Position numbers and translations under genes: made by a program. This document shows positions 26,887-35,785 of a stretch of 64,000 nt of DNA, one piece after another. The DNA comes from Streptomyces sp. CB02058. GTDB lineage: Bacteria; Actinomycetota; Actinomycetes; Streptomycetales; Streptomycetaceae. How positions within the stretch are numbered: the first letter of the stretch is position 1; each line of letters begins with the position of its first letter. Location of the stretch: the NCBI RefSeq assembly GCF_001905505.1, contig NZ_LIPG01000007.1:62001-126000 (forward strand), written 5' to 3'. The notes below the pieces were generated by a model that saw nothing but the letters and a program-made list of their open reading frames with translations, did not search any database and was not told the DNA's origin.

Positions 26887-27177
26887 ATGCCTGAGACGAT
26901 ACGGATGAGCCACCGGGCGTGGGTGGCTACGTCGGCGCTGCTGTGCGGGGCGGGCCTCGCGGCCACCGCAGGCCTGAACGCCTCCTCATCACCGGATCCG
27001 AACCCCGAAGAGCCCGTCAGCGCCGAGTGCGCCGAGCGCATCGCGGACATCGAGACGGAGTTGGCCAAGGCCAAGGATGAAGGCAACGACACCGTGTTGA
27101 CCTTCTCGCGCGTCCAAGTCGGTGACAGGAACGACTGCAGTGACGAACTCCGTCACCACTTCCACGGCGATCAGTGA
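26887..27177 (+). CDS. Small secreted or membrane-anchored protein
   Basis: A 96-residue protein with an N-terminal hydrophobic segment ('AWVATSALLCGAGLAATAGL', residues 11-30) acting as signal or anchor. A Pro/Glu-rich linker and a charged extracytoplasmic part follow with two cysteines ('SAECAERIADIETELA', 'GDRNDCSDELRHH') that could pair. No family recognised. Its stop overlaps the GTG of the next gene, so the two form a translationally coupled pair. Confidence 0.55.
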   Translation: MPETIRMSHRAWVATSALLCGAGLAATAGLNASSSPDPNPEEPVSAECAERIADIETELAKAKDEGNDTVLTFSRVQVGDRNDCSDELRHHFHGDQ

Positions 27178-27359
27178 GCCGCCGCATCTGGGCCGCCGCC
27201 ACGGCCGGGCTTGCCCTCGTCGTCGCCTGGGCGGTCCTGGCCGGGGGCGGCAGTTCGGAACCGGGGCCGCCGCCCGCCCCGCCGCGGGTGTACTCCTCCT
27301 GCCTGGCGGCGGACACCGAGCCGGTGTCCGCCGCCGACGACCCGTGCGGCGGCCGCTGA
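27174..27359 (+). CDS. Very small secreted protein, coupled to the preceding gene
   Basis: A 61-residue protein with a hydrophobic N-terminal helix ('IWAAATAGLALVVAWAVLAG'), a Gly/Pro-rich linker and a C-terminal 'VYSSCLAADTEP' to 'DDPCGGR' with two cysteines. GTG start within GTGA overlapping the stop of the gene at 26887. Function unknown; shared layout and coupling suggest the two small proteins act together at the membrane. Confidence 0.5.
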   Translation: MSRRIWAAATAGLALVVAWAVLAGGGSSEPGPPPAPPRVYSSCLAADTEPVSAADDPCGGR

Positions 27360-27578
27360 GAGAATCGTGGATCACCTCGTCAAGCACGAACCACGTGGTC
27401 AGCGGGAGTGTCTCTCCACGTGGTGCCGGGGCTCGGCTGCTCCAGCGGGGACGGCCCGGAATCGAACGGTGGGCAGTTCATGGCTCTTTCGCTTACACCC
27501 CTTCCGCCCCTTCCGTCGACGCAGGGTAGGTACCCGTCACCGGCCACGCCTGGGCGCGTGCTTCTGGCCCGTGTCTGG

Positions 27579-28487
27579 TCAGCGCGGTTCTCGGATGCTG
27601 TCGATGATGCGAGTCCAGTTGTCGCTGCCGTGGCCGTCCTTGATCGCGCGCCGGTAGTGGGCCTGCACGGCCAGTGGGAGCGCGAGGTCGAGGCTGAGAG
27701 ATGCGCTGGTCTCGACGATGTGGTCGGACGTCGCACCCATCATGGTGACCGTGCTGAGGTCGCCGGGATGTTCTCCCGCATCAAGCGCGGCGCCCGGGTT
27801 CTCCTCACCCGCCCTCATGATGTCGCCGATCGAGTCGGCGGATGAGAGCAGCTCCGGCAGTGCCTCCTGGGCCTTCATTCCTGCGGCGCCCAGCATCGCG
27901 GTGGCGTGCATCAGTCCGGACAAGGTGGTGAGGAACAGTGCGAGTTGGGCTTGATACATCATCTGGGCGAGGCCCGGGTCCTGGCCCAGATGCCTTGGTG
28001 TGCCGAGCAGTGTCAACGTCTCGAGGTGGCTCTCCATCGTCTCGTCGGGGCCGCTGTAGTAAACATGGGCTGCCTCTGTGCCGACCATCGGCGCCGGGAC
28101 CATGACACCTCCGGTGAGGAAGGCCGCGCCGTGGCCCGCCGTCCAGGTCGCTGCCTCGCGCGAGCGGTCGGGAGTGTCAGAGCTCAGGTTGACCAGCGTC
28201 CGGCCTGCGAGCGAGTCGGTAGCGCCGTCAAGGATGTCGTACATCGCCTGGTAGTCCGTGAGGCTGAGGATCACGAGGTCACCTGCTTCCACCGCCTCCC
28301 TGGGCGTCGCGGCCAGTGCGGCTCCGTCGGCGACGACGCCGGCGGCCCGGCTCGCGGTGCGGTTCCAGACGGTGACCGGATGGCCGGCGGTGAGGAGGGT
28401 GCGTGTCATCGCCTGGCCCATCGGGCCGAGCCCGATCACGGTGACAGCGCTTTTCTGCCTGGTGGTGGGGTTCTCTTGTTCGTTCAC
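27579..28487 (-). CDS. NADP-dependent imine reductase / beta-hydroxyacid dehydrogenase family
   Basis: A 302-residue enzyme. The dinucleotide motif is 'VIGLGPMGQAM' (17-27) followed by the NADPH-type 'VTVWNRTASRA'. The 'GGVMVPAPMVGTEAAHVYYS' stretch replaces the catalytic 'GxVSGG' of 3-hydroxyisobutyrate dehydrogenases and is the form seen in bacterial imine reductases. The C-terminal helical domain ('LAQMMYQAQLALFLTTLSG') forms the dimer and active site. It is divergent from an HxlR gene and shares its operator, so it is probably induced by a reactive or cyclic imine or related compound. Confidence 0.8.
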   Translation of the reverse strand: MNEQENPTTRQKSAVTVIGLGPMGQAMTRTLLTAGHPVTVWNRTASRAAGVVADGAALAATPREAVEAGDLVILSLTDYQAMYDILDGATDSLAGRTLVNLSSDTPDRSREAATWTAGHGAAFLTGGVMVPAPMVGTEAAHVYYSGPDETMESHLETLTLLGTPRHLGQDPGLAQMMYQAQLALFLTTLSGLMHATAMLGAAGMKAQEALPELLSSADSIGDIMRAGEENPGAALDAGEHPGDLSTVTMMGATSDHIVETSASLSLDLALPLAVQAHYRRAIKDGHGSDNWTRIIDSIREPR

Positions 28488-28520
28488 CCCTCCATGCTCG
28501 GAGAGCGGCCCTACTCTCGG

Positions 28521-28547
28521 AAGTACCCACTAATTACTGCGGTACTT
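28521..28547. promoter_or_regulatory. Inverted repeat operator for HxlR regulator
   Basis: AAGTACC (28521-28527) and GGTACTT (28541-28547) are perfect 7-bp arms with a 13-bp AT-rich spacer, midway between the imine reductase and hxlR starts. GTAC-x(15)-GTAC spacing is typical of HxlR-family sites. Confidence 0.7.
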
Positions 28548-28570
28548 ACCTTCTCGTAAGGGGATCAACC

Positions 28571-28933
28571 ATGGCCAAGGCGCCGAGACGCGGGCCGTAC
28601 ATCTGCGGCATCGACGCCGCGCTCGACGTGGTGAGCGGCAAGTGGAAGGGCCTGATCCTCTGGGAGCTTGCTGCCCATGGCGTACGCCGCTTCGCTGCGC
28701 TCCGTCGCGGTCTGCCGGGAGTGAGCGAGAAGATGCTCACGCAGCACCTGCGTGAGATGGAGGCGGACGGACTCGTGCACCGGGAGGTCTATGCCGAGGT
28801 CCCCCCACGGGTGGAGTACTCCCTCACTGAGCACGGGCGCACGCTCAACCAGGCACTCGGGCCGCTCGGCGCCTGGGGGACTCAGCGACTGCGTCGCGAA
28901 GGCTCCGAAGTAGTCGACGTAGCGGAGACCTGA
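28571..28933 (+). CDS. HxlR-family winged-helix regulator
   Basis: A 120-residue regulator with the family signature 'ALDVVSGKWKGLILWEL' (17-33), the recognition helix 'GVSEKMLTQHLREMEADGL' and the wing 'REVYAEVPPRVEYSLTEHG'. Cys12 near the N-terminus ('YICGID') is at the position of the redox/aldehyde-sensing Cys in HypR/QorR-type members. ATG 28571; the GTAC repeat lies 24 bases upstream. It likely controls itself and the divergent imine reductase. Confidence 0.88.
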   Translation: MAKAPRRGPYICGIDAALDVVSGKWKGLILWELAAHGVRRFAALRRGLPGVSEKMLTQHLREMEADGLVHREVYAEVPPRVEYSLTEHGRTLNQALGPLGAWGTQRLRREGSEVVDVAET

Positions 28934-28955
28934 CACGGCTTGCGGTGTGGTCGTT

Positions 28956-28989
28956 GTCCACGGGCCGGGAGCCGTCCCCGCCCGTGGAC
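28956..28989. terminator. Bidirectional terminator hairpin
   Basis: GTCCACGGGC (28956-28965) and GCCCGTGGAC (28980-28989) are perfect 10-bp arms between the convergent hxlR and Nudix genes. Confidence 0.7.
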
Positions 28990-29051
28990 GGGGTGGTCCC
29001 CCAGCGCCGCTCCGACGCCTGCGGCTCGTTGGACCATCCCCGCACGCACTG

Positions 29052-29519
29052 CTAGTGCTGGATCAGACCGTCGACCGGTACTGGGGCCACGTGGCCTGTT
29101 GCCGGCAGGGCCTGGGCCAGCGAGAGGCCGATGTCGACCAACGATGACCGGCGCAGGCCGGAGACGTCGGACAGGTCCGTCCAGACCGACTCGGCGACTT
29201 CACCGTTCGGCTCCGGCCGCAGCTGTCCACCCGTGATGTGGACACGGTAGAAGATGCCGACATTCTGATGTTCGACTCCCGCACGCGCTTCGGCCACAGG
29301 GATGACCCGTGAGTCCACGCCCAGCAGGCGATCCACCACCGCGGTGCAGCCTGTCTCCTCGGCGACTTCCCGGATCACCGCATCAAACGGATCTTCGCCG
29401 TGCTCGACCCGGCCGCCCGGAAGAGTCCAGACGCTTTCGCCGGACGGTGGCATGTGACGGGCCAGCAGCACCCGACCGTCCTCGATGCACACGGCATACG
29501 CCGCCAACCGAAAACTCAT
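29052..29519 (-). CDS. Nudix hydrolase
   Basis: A 155-residue enzyme. The Nudix box (G-x5-E-x7-REV-x-EE-x-G) is at about residues 35-57, preceded by 'VWTLPGGRVEHGEDP', and hydrolyses a nucleoside diphosphate linked to another moiety. Typical opening 'MSFRLAAYAVCIEDGRVLLA'. ATG 29519 has a GGGAG site seven bases before; longer in-frame starts lack similarity. Substrate unknown; ADP-sugar or 8-oxo-nucleotide type enzymes share this length. Confidence 0.8.
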   Translation of the reverse strand: MSFRLAAYAVCIEDGRVLLARHMPPSGESVWTLPGGRVEHGEDPFDAVIREVAEETGCTAVVDRLLGVDSRVIPVAEARAGVEHQNVGIFYRVHITGGQLRPEPNGEVAESVWTDLSDVSGLRRSSLVDIGLSLAQALPATGHVAPVPVDGLIQH

Positions 29520-30094
29520 CCTCGCACTCCCACCTGGACCTTGTACAACGTGCCGGGCCCACCCGACGCCCCACCAATCCTGGTGTATCCCCCTCCCCGA
29601 TTCAACACAGGGCTGAGGCACTCCATGCAGGCCAGGGCCAAGGCGCGGCATCGCTCAAGCGCCTCTGCCCCAGGAAGCCGTGCCGTAGCCGCACAGACCT
29701 CACGGACCAGGTAGAAGCACAGCTCCGCGTGACCGCTGGCTTGGCGGGACGGTGGCAGGGAGGCGGCGCAGCTTGTTCTCCCCCTCGAACTGAGCTTTTG
29801 CGTTCAGCCGCAAGGAAGTGGCCGGGCGATGGCCCGACGGGCCACAGTTGGCTTCACCCGGCTGCGACTGCGCCTGGGGCGATCCAAAGACACCGACGAA
29901 GTGTGCGCTCCGCGGCCTCTCGTCGTCCCCTCTGCCCGGGGGGAGAGAGGCAGCCTGGCTGATCTGCCGCCGGCTACGTCTCAGCAGTGATCGTTCCGGC
30001 ATATCGCGCCAGGGCGCGCCGCTTCGGTTCCGCCACCGTGCCGACCATCAACTGCCGCCGCTTCACGCGGCATGACACGACAGGACGAGACTTC
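29520..30094. other. Gap without recognisable gene
   Basis: 575 bases in which a few open frames of 60-100 codons exist on both strands, none with a recognisable motif or good ribosome site. Only a short GC-rich inverted repeat (GCCTCTC/GAGAGGC around 29910-29955) stands out. Confidence 0.4.
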
Positions 30095-30553
30095 ATGGAC
30101 ATCAACCGCACACTCCGCACCAGAGCGACGGCTCTCGCCGTAGGGGTGGCCCTGCTGTCCGGCGCCGCCGTGGTCGGCACCGCCGGGCCGGCTGCGGCCG
30201 CGAGCGGCTGCAACGCGACGTACACGAGCGCCAAGAGCTTCATCGAATGGCGCGGGGAGGCACGCATCCCCGCCTGGAGCGACGGCACCTACCTGAGTCT
30301 CAACTGCTCGATGCAGCAGGGATCCTCCGGAGCTGGTGTCAGGGCACTGCAACTGACCCTCAACAAGTGCTATCGCGAATCGTTGGATGTGGACGGGGAC
30401 TTCGGGCCGCGGACACGTGACGCGCTCAAGCGAGCCCAGGCGAGGGAGGGCATCTCGGTGGACGGCGGCTACGGCCCGCAGACGCGCAACGCGCTCACGT
30501 GGTACTACAAGCCGGTCACCGCCATGGGCTCCGACGAATGCAGTCGGCTCTGA
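30095..30553 (+). CDS. Secreted peptidoglycan-binding-domain protein
   Basis: A 152-residue exported protein. The signal peptide is residues 1-36 ('ATALAVGVALLSGAAVVGTA', cleavage near AAA-AS). The mature part ends in a PG_binding_1 three-helix module: 'GVRALQLTLNKCY', 'LDVDGDFGPRTRDALKRAQA', 'ISVDGGYGPQTRNAL'. Paired cysteines flank the domain. It probably binds cell-wall peptidoglycan; no catalytic domain is present. ATG 30095 is chosen because the signal peptide starts there. Confidence 0.8.
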   Translation: MDINRTLRTRATALAVGVALLSGAAVVGTAGPAAAASGCNATYTSAKSFIEWRGEARIPAWSDGTYLSLNCSMQQGSSGAGVRALQLTLNKCYRESLDVDGDFGPRTRDALKRAQAREGISVDGGYGPQTRNALTWYYKPVTAMGSDECSRL

Positions 30554-30736
30554 CGACCTGACGCTCCGAGCGGAGCGGGAGTGAGCCGCTTCAGCACGGC
30601 CGTGGAACGGGAGCCGCATCGATCCCTCTCCCGCCGGCGGTTGACGCCGAGGCGGTGATCACGGGATCGGGGCGGGAGGGGACTGCGGACAGCCCCGGCC
30701 GGCCGGGTGTCAGTGCCCGCGCCTAGGGTTCGGGGC

Positions 30737-32530
30737 ATGATCACGTTCACCGTCGAGGAGTCCTGGGACCGCATCGAGAGCTGGCTCGCGAGGCATGCTC
30801 CCGTCACCTTCGGACTGCTGCGACCGCCGGCCGTCCTGCCGGACATCGCGGCGGCCGAACTCCGGTTGGGGTTGGCCTTCCCGCCCGACCTGAGGGGGTC
30901 GCTGCTGCGGCACGACGGTGTGGAGCTCCAGGACGGAACGCTCCGGCTCGACTACTACGGACCGCTGTCCGGAGTCGGGGAGATCGTCCGGAGCACCGAG
31001 TTCCTGCGCGACGTCGGGAAGGACCTTGCCGAGGAGGAGGCCGAACTCAACGAGGAGGAGCGCGACGAGTACGCGTACTGGCCGCACGAACGGCTACTGG
31101 TCACACTGGGCATCGGCTGGCAGGCCTCCGACGGTCTCTTCCTGGTCACTCGCCCCGGCCCGCACCACGGTCGGGTCGGCCGGTACTTCGACGAGACGGG
31201 CTCGGCCTTCACCTCTTGGTCGGGACTGCGGCACCTCCTCTCCGACTTCGCCACGGCCCTGGAGAACGGACTGTCCTTCGACGGGCGGATACCCCTGGCC
31301 CACGAGGGCCGATTGATCTGGGACGACGGCAGGACGGTCGTCGCCGATCCGGTCTCCGCCCTGGATGTCGCTGCCGGGGCCCCGGAGCCGCAGGTCCCCG
31401 CGGCCGAGCCGGCCCCGCCCGTCCCGCAGACTGACGGGGCGTACGCCGTCATCGCCTTCGGGGGCAGCGGGCTCTTCGGACCCGAAACCGCACCGCCCGT
31501 GCAGCCGGACGTCGTGTTCGTGGCGGGCATCGACCCCGGGGAACTGCTGGACCGGCTGGGCTCCGTGCCCGCGACCGTCGGGCCGCGCAGCCGGGAACAG
31601 GCGCGGTTGTCCGCCGGCGCGCCCTGGGCCGCACACCGCCCGATGGTCCGGGCCGGGTCCTGCGGCGATGGGTGGTCGTACGCCACTCAGGAGGGCGGTG
31701 ACGCCCAGTTCGGCCGTCCCGAGGTGCTGGGACGGCTGTCCCGCGGAACCCGGGTGGTGCGGCTGGCGAAGCAGGGATACGAGGTGCGCGTGACCGTCGT
31801 GGAGGACGGCACGGAGCGGCCGGAGGCAGGCCACCGCGTCGAATCGCCGCGCGAGGACTACGTGACCGGCCCCGACGGGCAGCCCGCACTCGGACGCGAC
31901 GGACAGCAGTGGCAGCGGATCGGCGTCGATCCCTGGCCCGGCTCGACGGCCGCCTACGCGCGGCTGCTGGCAGGCCTGACGGCGGAGTACGGCATCAGCT
32001 GGAACCCGACGGACGACGCAGCGGCACCACTGGCCAGCGCGCTGCTGCTGCCGGTCCTCGACGAGGTGCCGGAGGCGCGGCACCCGGTCACCGTCGTACG
32101 CGACTTCGACCTCGGTGCCATCGTGGAGCGGACCCAGCCGGAGCGGTTGCGCTCCGCGATGGCGTCGCAGCTCGCCCGGCTGGCGTCGGAGACCGCCATC
32201 GACGGCTACCCGGAGATCGCCCCGGCGCTGGAGCAGGCCGGGCGGGGCGAGCCGGTGGACCTGACGGCCGACGGGGCCCTCGACCTGCGGATGCGGACCA
32301 TCCGGGCGGAGGCCCGGGCCGTCCGTGGGCTGCTCGACGCGGCCCGCCACCAGCCGGACCCGGCGCCCGTCACCACAGCCGACCTCGCGGCGTGGCACGG
32401 ACGGGACGCGGCGGCCGGGGCCCTGCGCCGGTTCCTGCTGCTCCCCCTGCCCGCGGCGGCGGAGACGATCCTGAGCCTGCGCCTGTCCGTGCACTGGCGC
32501 GACGAACTGGCGGCGGACCTGGCCGACTAG
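30737..32530 (+). CDS. SUKH-domain (SMI1/KNR4) multidomain protein
   Basis: A 597-residue soluble protein. Residues about 5-185 form a SUKH/SMI1-KNR4 domain ('SWDRIESWLARHAPVTFG', 'LGLAFPPDLRGSLLRHDGV'). Such domains are best known as immunity proteins against polymorphic toxins and contact-dependent toxins. After a Pro/Ala linker, residues about 230-430 resemble DUF6461 ('DGWSYATQEGGDAQF', 'PEVLGRLSRGTRVV'). The C-terminal third is an Ala/Arg-rich helical region. No toxin gene is next to it. ATG 30737 is taken as start because similarity begins there. Confidence 0.65.
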   Translation: MITFTVEESWDRIESWLARHAPVTFGLLRPPAVLPDIAAAELRLGLAFPPDLRGSLLRHDGVELQDGTLRLDYYGPLSGVGEIVRSTEFLRDVGKDLAEEEAELNEEERDEYAYWPHERLLVTLGIGWQASDGLFLVTRPGPHHGRVGRYFDETGSAFTSWSGLRHLLSDFATALENGLSFDGRIPLAHEGRLIWDDGRTVVADPVSALDVAAGAPEPQVPAAEPAPPVPQTDGAYAVIAFGGSGLFGPETAPPVQPDVVFVAGIDPGELLDRLGSVPATVGPRSREQARLSAGAPWAAHRPMVRAGSCGDGWSYATQEGGDAQFGRPEVLGRLSRGTRVVRLAKQGYEVRVTVVEDGTERPEAGHRVESPREDYVTGPDGQPALGRDGQQWQRIGVDPWPGSTAAYARLLAGLTAEYGISWNPTDDAAAPLASALLLPVLDEVPEARHPVTVVRDFDLGAIVERTQPERLRSAMASQLARLASETAIDGYPEIAPALEQAGRGEPVDLTADGALDLRMRTIRAEARAVRGLLDAARHQPDPAPVTTADLAAWHGRDAAAGALRRFLLLPLPAAAETILSLRLSVHWRDELAADLAD

Positions 32531-32647
32531 CCGGCCGCCCGAGATCATCGGCTTGGCGTCAACCGCTGTGCCGGAGTGCCCGGAGGCCGTGCTTCCGCCG
32601 GCGCGTTTGAAGTCGGGGTCGAACACGCGTTGTGGCATCTTGGTGGC

Positions 32648-33223
32648 ATGACCATCGCGGTTCGGCCGGCCACGGTCTTCGAGGATGTCCGTACCCTGGT
32701 CGGTCCGAAATCCCCAGGGGCCAATGTCTGCTGGTGCCTGAGTTACCGGATTCCGTCCAAGCTCAACAACGAGCTCCACGGACCCGCTCGCGGGGAGTAC
32801 GTCGCCGAGCTGTGCCGTGCTGAGCCCCCGCCGGGGGTGCTCGCCTACGACGGCGAAGAGCCCGTCGGCTGGGCCGCCGTCGCGCCGCGCTCGGACACCT
32901 CCTTCGCACGCAGCCGCAGGATCCCGCACGTCGACGACCTGCCGGTCTGGTCGCTGTGGTGCATCCGCGTACGTCCCGGTCATCGCAAGAAGGGAGTCTC
33001 GCACGCCCTGATCGCCGGAGCGGTCGAGTTCGCCCGCGACCACGGCGCACCGGCGATCGAGGCGTACCCGCTCGACAACGGTGGTGCCAAGGTCGACGCG
33101 ACGATGGCCTACGCCGGAATCCGCAAGAACTTCGAGCGCGCCGGGTTCGTCCACGCAGCCGACACCACCTCGGTTCTGGCCGGGCACCCCCGCGTTCTCC
33201 TGCGGCTCGACCTGCGCCCATAG
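32648..33223 (+). CDS. GNAT-family acetyltransferase
   Basis: A 191-residue acetyltransferase. The acyl-CoA loop is in 'CIRVRPGHRKKGVSHALI' (R-x-x-H/R-x-x-G pattern), then 'AIEAYPLDN' and the closing 'YAGIRKNFERAGFVHA'. A 'CWCLSYR' segment near residue 27 is typical of the small actinobacterial subgroup with DUF-like N-termini. Substrate unknown. ATG 32648 follows the SUKH gene by 117 bases on the same strand. Confidence 0.75.
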   Translation: MTIAVRPATVFEDVRTLVGPKSPGANVCWCLSYRIPSKLNNELHGPARGEYVAELCRAEPPPGVLAYDGEEPVGWAAVAPRSDTSFARSRRIPHVDDLPVWSLWCIRVRPGHRKKGVSHALIAGAVEFARDHGAPAIEAYPLDNGGAKVDATMAYAGIRKNFERAGFVHAADTTSVLAGHPRVLLRLDLRP

Positions 33224-33430
33224 ACCGGCCCCGGCGCCCCGACGGCGAGACGGCCAGTGGTGAGGCCGCCATCACTTCACCGGTGCCGCCGGCCGCCTGC
33301 AGTACGTCACCGCCGCTGACCGGGGCCGACGGACGGCGCAGGGCAGAGCTGGACACATGAACGCGGGACGGGTAGGTATGCGAGGCCTGCCGTTGCGCGC
33401 CTTCCCGTCGGCGAGGCAAGGAGACCGGCT

Positions 33431-33925
33431 GTGCGGATGACGTTCGAGAAAGATGCCTGGTACGGGCCCCAAGGGCATGAGCCCCGGCTGGACCTGACGA
33501 GCGTGTCCTCTCGCGACCTGCGGTGGTACTGCTTCCTCGGTGCCTGGCGGATCGAGCACGGGACGACGGACATCAGCCCGCCGTGGGGCTGGACCCCGCT
33601 CTTCGACGCCTTCTACACCGTTCTTTACGTCATGGAGTTCGCCCGGACGGGCACGGAACGCGTCCAGGTCGGCTTCACGGAGAACGATGAGCGCATTCGG
33701 CTCAAGCACCGTGGGGACGACCTCGTGCTCTCACCCACCTACACCCAGGCCGAGATCACATGTCCCACCGCCGAATTCACCGACGCCGGACGCGACTTCA
33801 TCCAGCGGGAGCTGGGCGGTCTCGTCGCCAGACATCCAGCGCTCGCCCTGAACCCGGTCGTCCGGCAACTGACGGACGAAGCGGGCCTCACCCTCGCCGG
33901 GGGAACGGAACGGCCAGGCCCGTGA
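33431..33925 (+). CDS. Conserved hypothetical protein
   Basis: A 164-residue soluble protein without recognised domain. Trp/Tyr-rich N-terminal half ('DAWYGPQGHEPRLDL', 'RWYCFLGAWRIEHG'), beta-strand-like middle ('RVQVGFTENDERIRLKH') and a helical end. GTG 33431 is preferred because AAGGAG lies 7 bases before; an ATG two codons later is possible. It sits in a group of accessory genes with the SUKH protein, and its size would fit an immunity-type protein, but this is only context. Confidence 0.5.
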   Translation: MRMTFEKDAWYGPQGHEPRLDLTSVSSRDLRWYCFLGAWRIEHGTTDISPPWGWTPLFDAFYTVLYVMEFARTGTERVQVGFTENDERIRLKHRGDDLVLSPTYTQAEITCPTAEFTDAGRDFIQRELGGLVARHPALALNPVVRQLTDEAGLTLAGGTERPGP

Positions 33926-34059
33926 ACAAGGAGGGCTGCTGCACCTGTGCGCCCCTCCCTGTGATCGGCATGGCGCCCAGCGCGGTTGCGCCGCGCTCTG
34001 CCGACCGGATCTCCGAGCCCGTATCGGACCGTGTCAGTGGCTGGTGACAGGATCGAGAG

Positions 34060-34683
34060 ATGCTGATCAAGGAATACGACATCGGCCCGTTGGTGCCGGG
34101 CGAGTCACTGCTGGCCCAGCCCGGCTTCTGGTCGAACCATCTCCTGGCGATGTGCAGCGACGGGGGGTGTGTCGAGCGCCCGGTTCCGGAGTGGTTCGGT
34201 GAGGACGGCGCCGATGTCGATGCCCTGTCCGAGGTCCTCTTCGATCCTGAGCACTGGCCAGTGTTCAGGATGCCGGCAGGAGACGGCCCCGGAGTCGTGA
34301 TGATCTACCGCAATCTGGATGGCGATTACGGCACCGACTACCTCATCACTCATCCAAGCGCACGTTTCCCCGAGCAGGTCGCCAGCCGGGACGGAGATTT
34401 CTCGGGCACTGGACTTACATGGTGCGAACTGATCCGGATCGCTGACTGCCCGTCCCTTGCGGACGAAGGCGTCCAGGACACGGCCCTCCGCTTCCTGGTG
34501 CTGCTTCCCCTCCTCACCGACCCGGATGTGCCGGACGCAGCATCGGCGCGGCTGATCGCCGCCCTGACTGCAATCGGCGCGCCGCAACACGGCGCCTCCC
34601 TCGCGGCAGAGCATCTGCTGGCGCACCTTTCGAGGAGATCCCGACATGACCCCGCGTGGAAATCACCGCTGAGCGGTAGCTGA
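34060..34683 (+). CDS. Conserved hypothetical protein
   Basis: A 207-residue acidic soluble protein. The first half is strand-rich ('VVMIYRNLDGDYGTDYLITH'); the second half is helical, with a Leu-rich 'LRFLVLLPLLTDPDVPD' and 'LLAHLSRRSRHDP' tail. No signal or membrane helix, no catalytic motif recognised. ATG 34060 is the only reasonable start. Confidence 0.5.
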   Translation: MLIKEYDIGPLVPGESLLAQPGFWSNHLLAMCSDGGCVERPVPEWFGEDGADVDALSEVLFDPEHWPVFRMPAGDGPGVVMIYRNLDGDYGTDYLITHPSARFPEQVASRDGDFSGTGLTWCELIRIADCPSLADEGVQDTALRFLVLLPLLTDPDVPDAASARLIAALTAIGAPQHGASLAAEHLLAHLSRRSRHDPAWKSPLSGS

Positions 34684-34789
34684 GAGGTGGGCCGAACCGC
34701 TGATCACACCCGTGGGAAGATCTTGGATTGGCTGGCGTGATCACGGCGTCGGAATCTTCCTGGGTAGCCCCGTACTCCGGGCTGATTCC

Positions 34790-34940
34790 TTCAAGTCGGC
34801 CGCGGGCCGGATCATCGACAACCTCGGACCGATGCTCGCCCTCCAGTCCCGTGCGCGGTTCGCGTACAAGCCGGTGCTGATCATCGGCGGCACCCTGGTG
34901 CCCACCCGAGATCACACCGTCGGTGAGCAGTCAAAGGGGA
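34790..34940 (+). pseudogene. IS5-family transposase fragment
   Basis: The frame reads 'IIDNLGPMLALQSRARF', 'KPVLIIGGTLVPTRDHTVGE', 'QSKG'. This matches the DGT-containing DDE region of actinobacterial IS5-type transposases, where the conserved first Asp of 'VDGTLVPTRDH' is replaced by Gly. Only about 50 residues survive. The rest of the 34684-35068 interval has no gene. Confidence 0.6.
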
Positions 34941-35068
34941 GCCCGACCGTGTCACGTACGGAGTTCCATGAGTCGACCAGACCTTCATGCACGGTCAAGC
35001 ATGGAAATGGGTAGTTCAGGATTCAGTCGGAAGGCTCTTGCGTCCGTCCCTCTCGGCCCCTGCTACCT

Positions 35069-35785
35069 GTGACGCGCAGGAGGAGACCTGTGGCACACCG
35101 CCGACCGCGGCTTCGAGTACGTACCGGTGGGCCCAGACCGCCAGTACCTCAACAGTCCTCACTCTCACGGCGTCGTGCAGCAGCGCCTGTTGCCTCGACC
35201 AGTTTCTTCCGTCGAGTGCTCGGCTGGTACCGGGCTGCCGACTGGGCAAAGCACACCGCCGTAGCGGCTGCCGTGATCGCTGCCCTGGGACTGTGGCTGA
35301 CGGCTTGGAGTTCCTGGAAATCTGCTCAGGTGGCCGACGACCAACTGAACCAATCGGCCGCCGAGCAGCAGGAAGAGGCACGGAGTCAGGTCTCCAAGAT
35401 CGTGGTGTGCATCGAGGGAGACAAGATCGTGGTCGTCAACCGGTCACTTGACCCGGCAACGGCGTGGCTGGGACTGAACAAGGATGACTACGCAGGAATT
35501 CGCATGGGCACGCTTCCTCCCTGTACGCGACTCGAGTTACCCAGAGATGTCTCCAGAATTGATGAGGAATTCGTTCAGGCACCCGACGGAAAACTGTCGG
35601 CCGCGTACATCTCGGACATCACGATCACCGACGCTGCGGGGCGGACTTGGCGCAGGTATCCGGACGGCGCCCTGGTGCGCGTCACATTGCAGAATGCTGA
35701 CCCGATCGAGAGGCTCGCACCGGGGCCCCTGACCGGCCCCGCTGTGACCATGACGACCGTGGAAAAGTGCGGGACCTCGAACTGA
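35069..35785 (+). CDS. Single-pass membrane protein of unknown function
   Basis: A 238-residue protein. A long basic N-terminal tail (residues 1-50, Arg-rich) precedes one transmembrane helix ('KHTAVAAAVIAALGLWLTAW', about 61-80) and a short coiled-coil-like 'QVADDQLNQSAAEQQEEAR'. The C-terminal ~130 residues form a beta-rich extracytoplasmic domain with two cysteines. GTG 35069 is uncertain; the true start may be later in the basic tail. Similar membrane-coiled-coil proteins are common in Streptomyces without known role. Confidence 0.5.
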   Translation: MTRRRRPVAHRRPRLRVRTGGPRPPVPQQSSLSRRRAAAPVASTSFFRRVLGWYRAADWAKHTAVAAAVIAALGLWLTAWSSWKSAQVADDQLNQSAAEQQEEARSQVSKIVVCIEGDKIVVVNRSLDPATAWLGLNKDDYAGIRMGTLPPCTRLELPRDVSRIDEEFVQAPDGKLSAAYISDITITDAAGRTWRRYPDGALVRVTLQNADPIERLAPGPLTGPAVTMTTVEKCGTSN

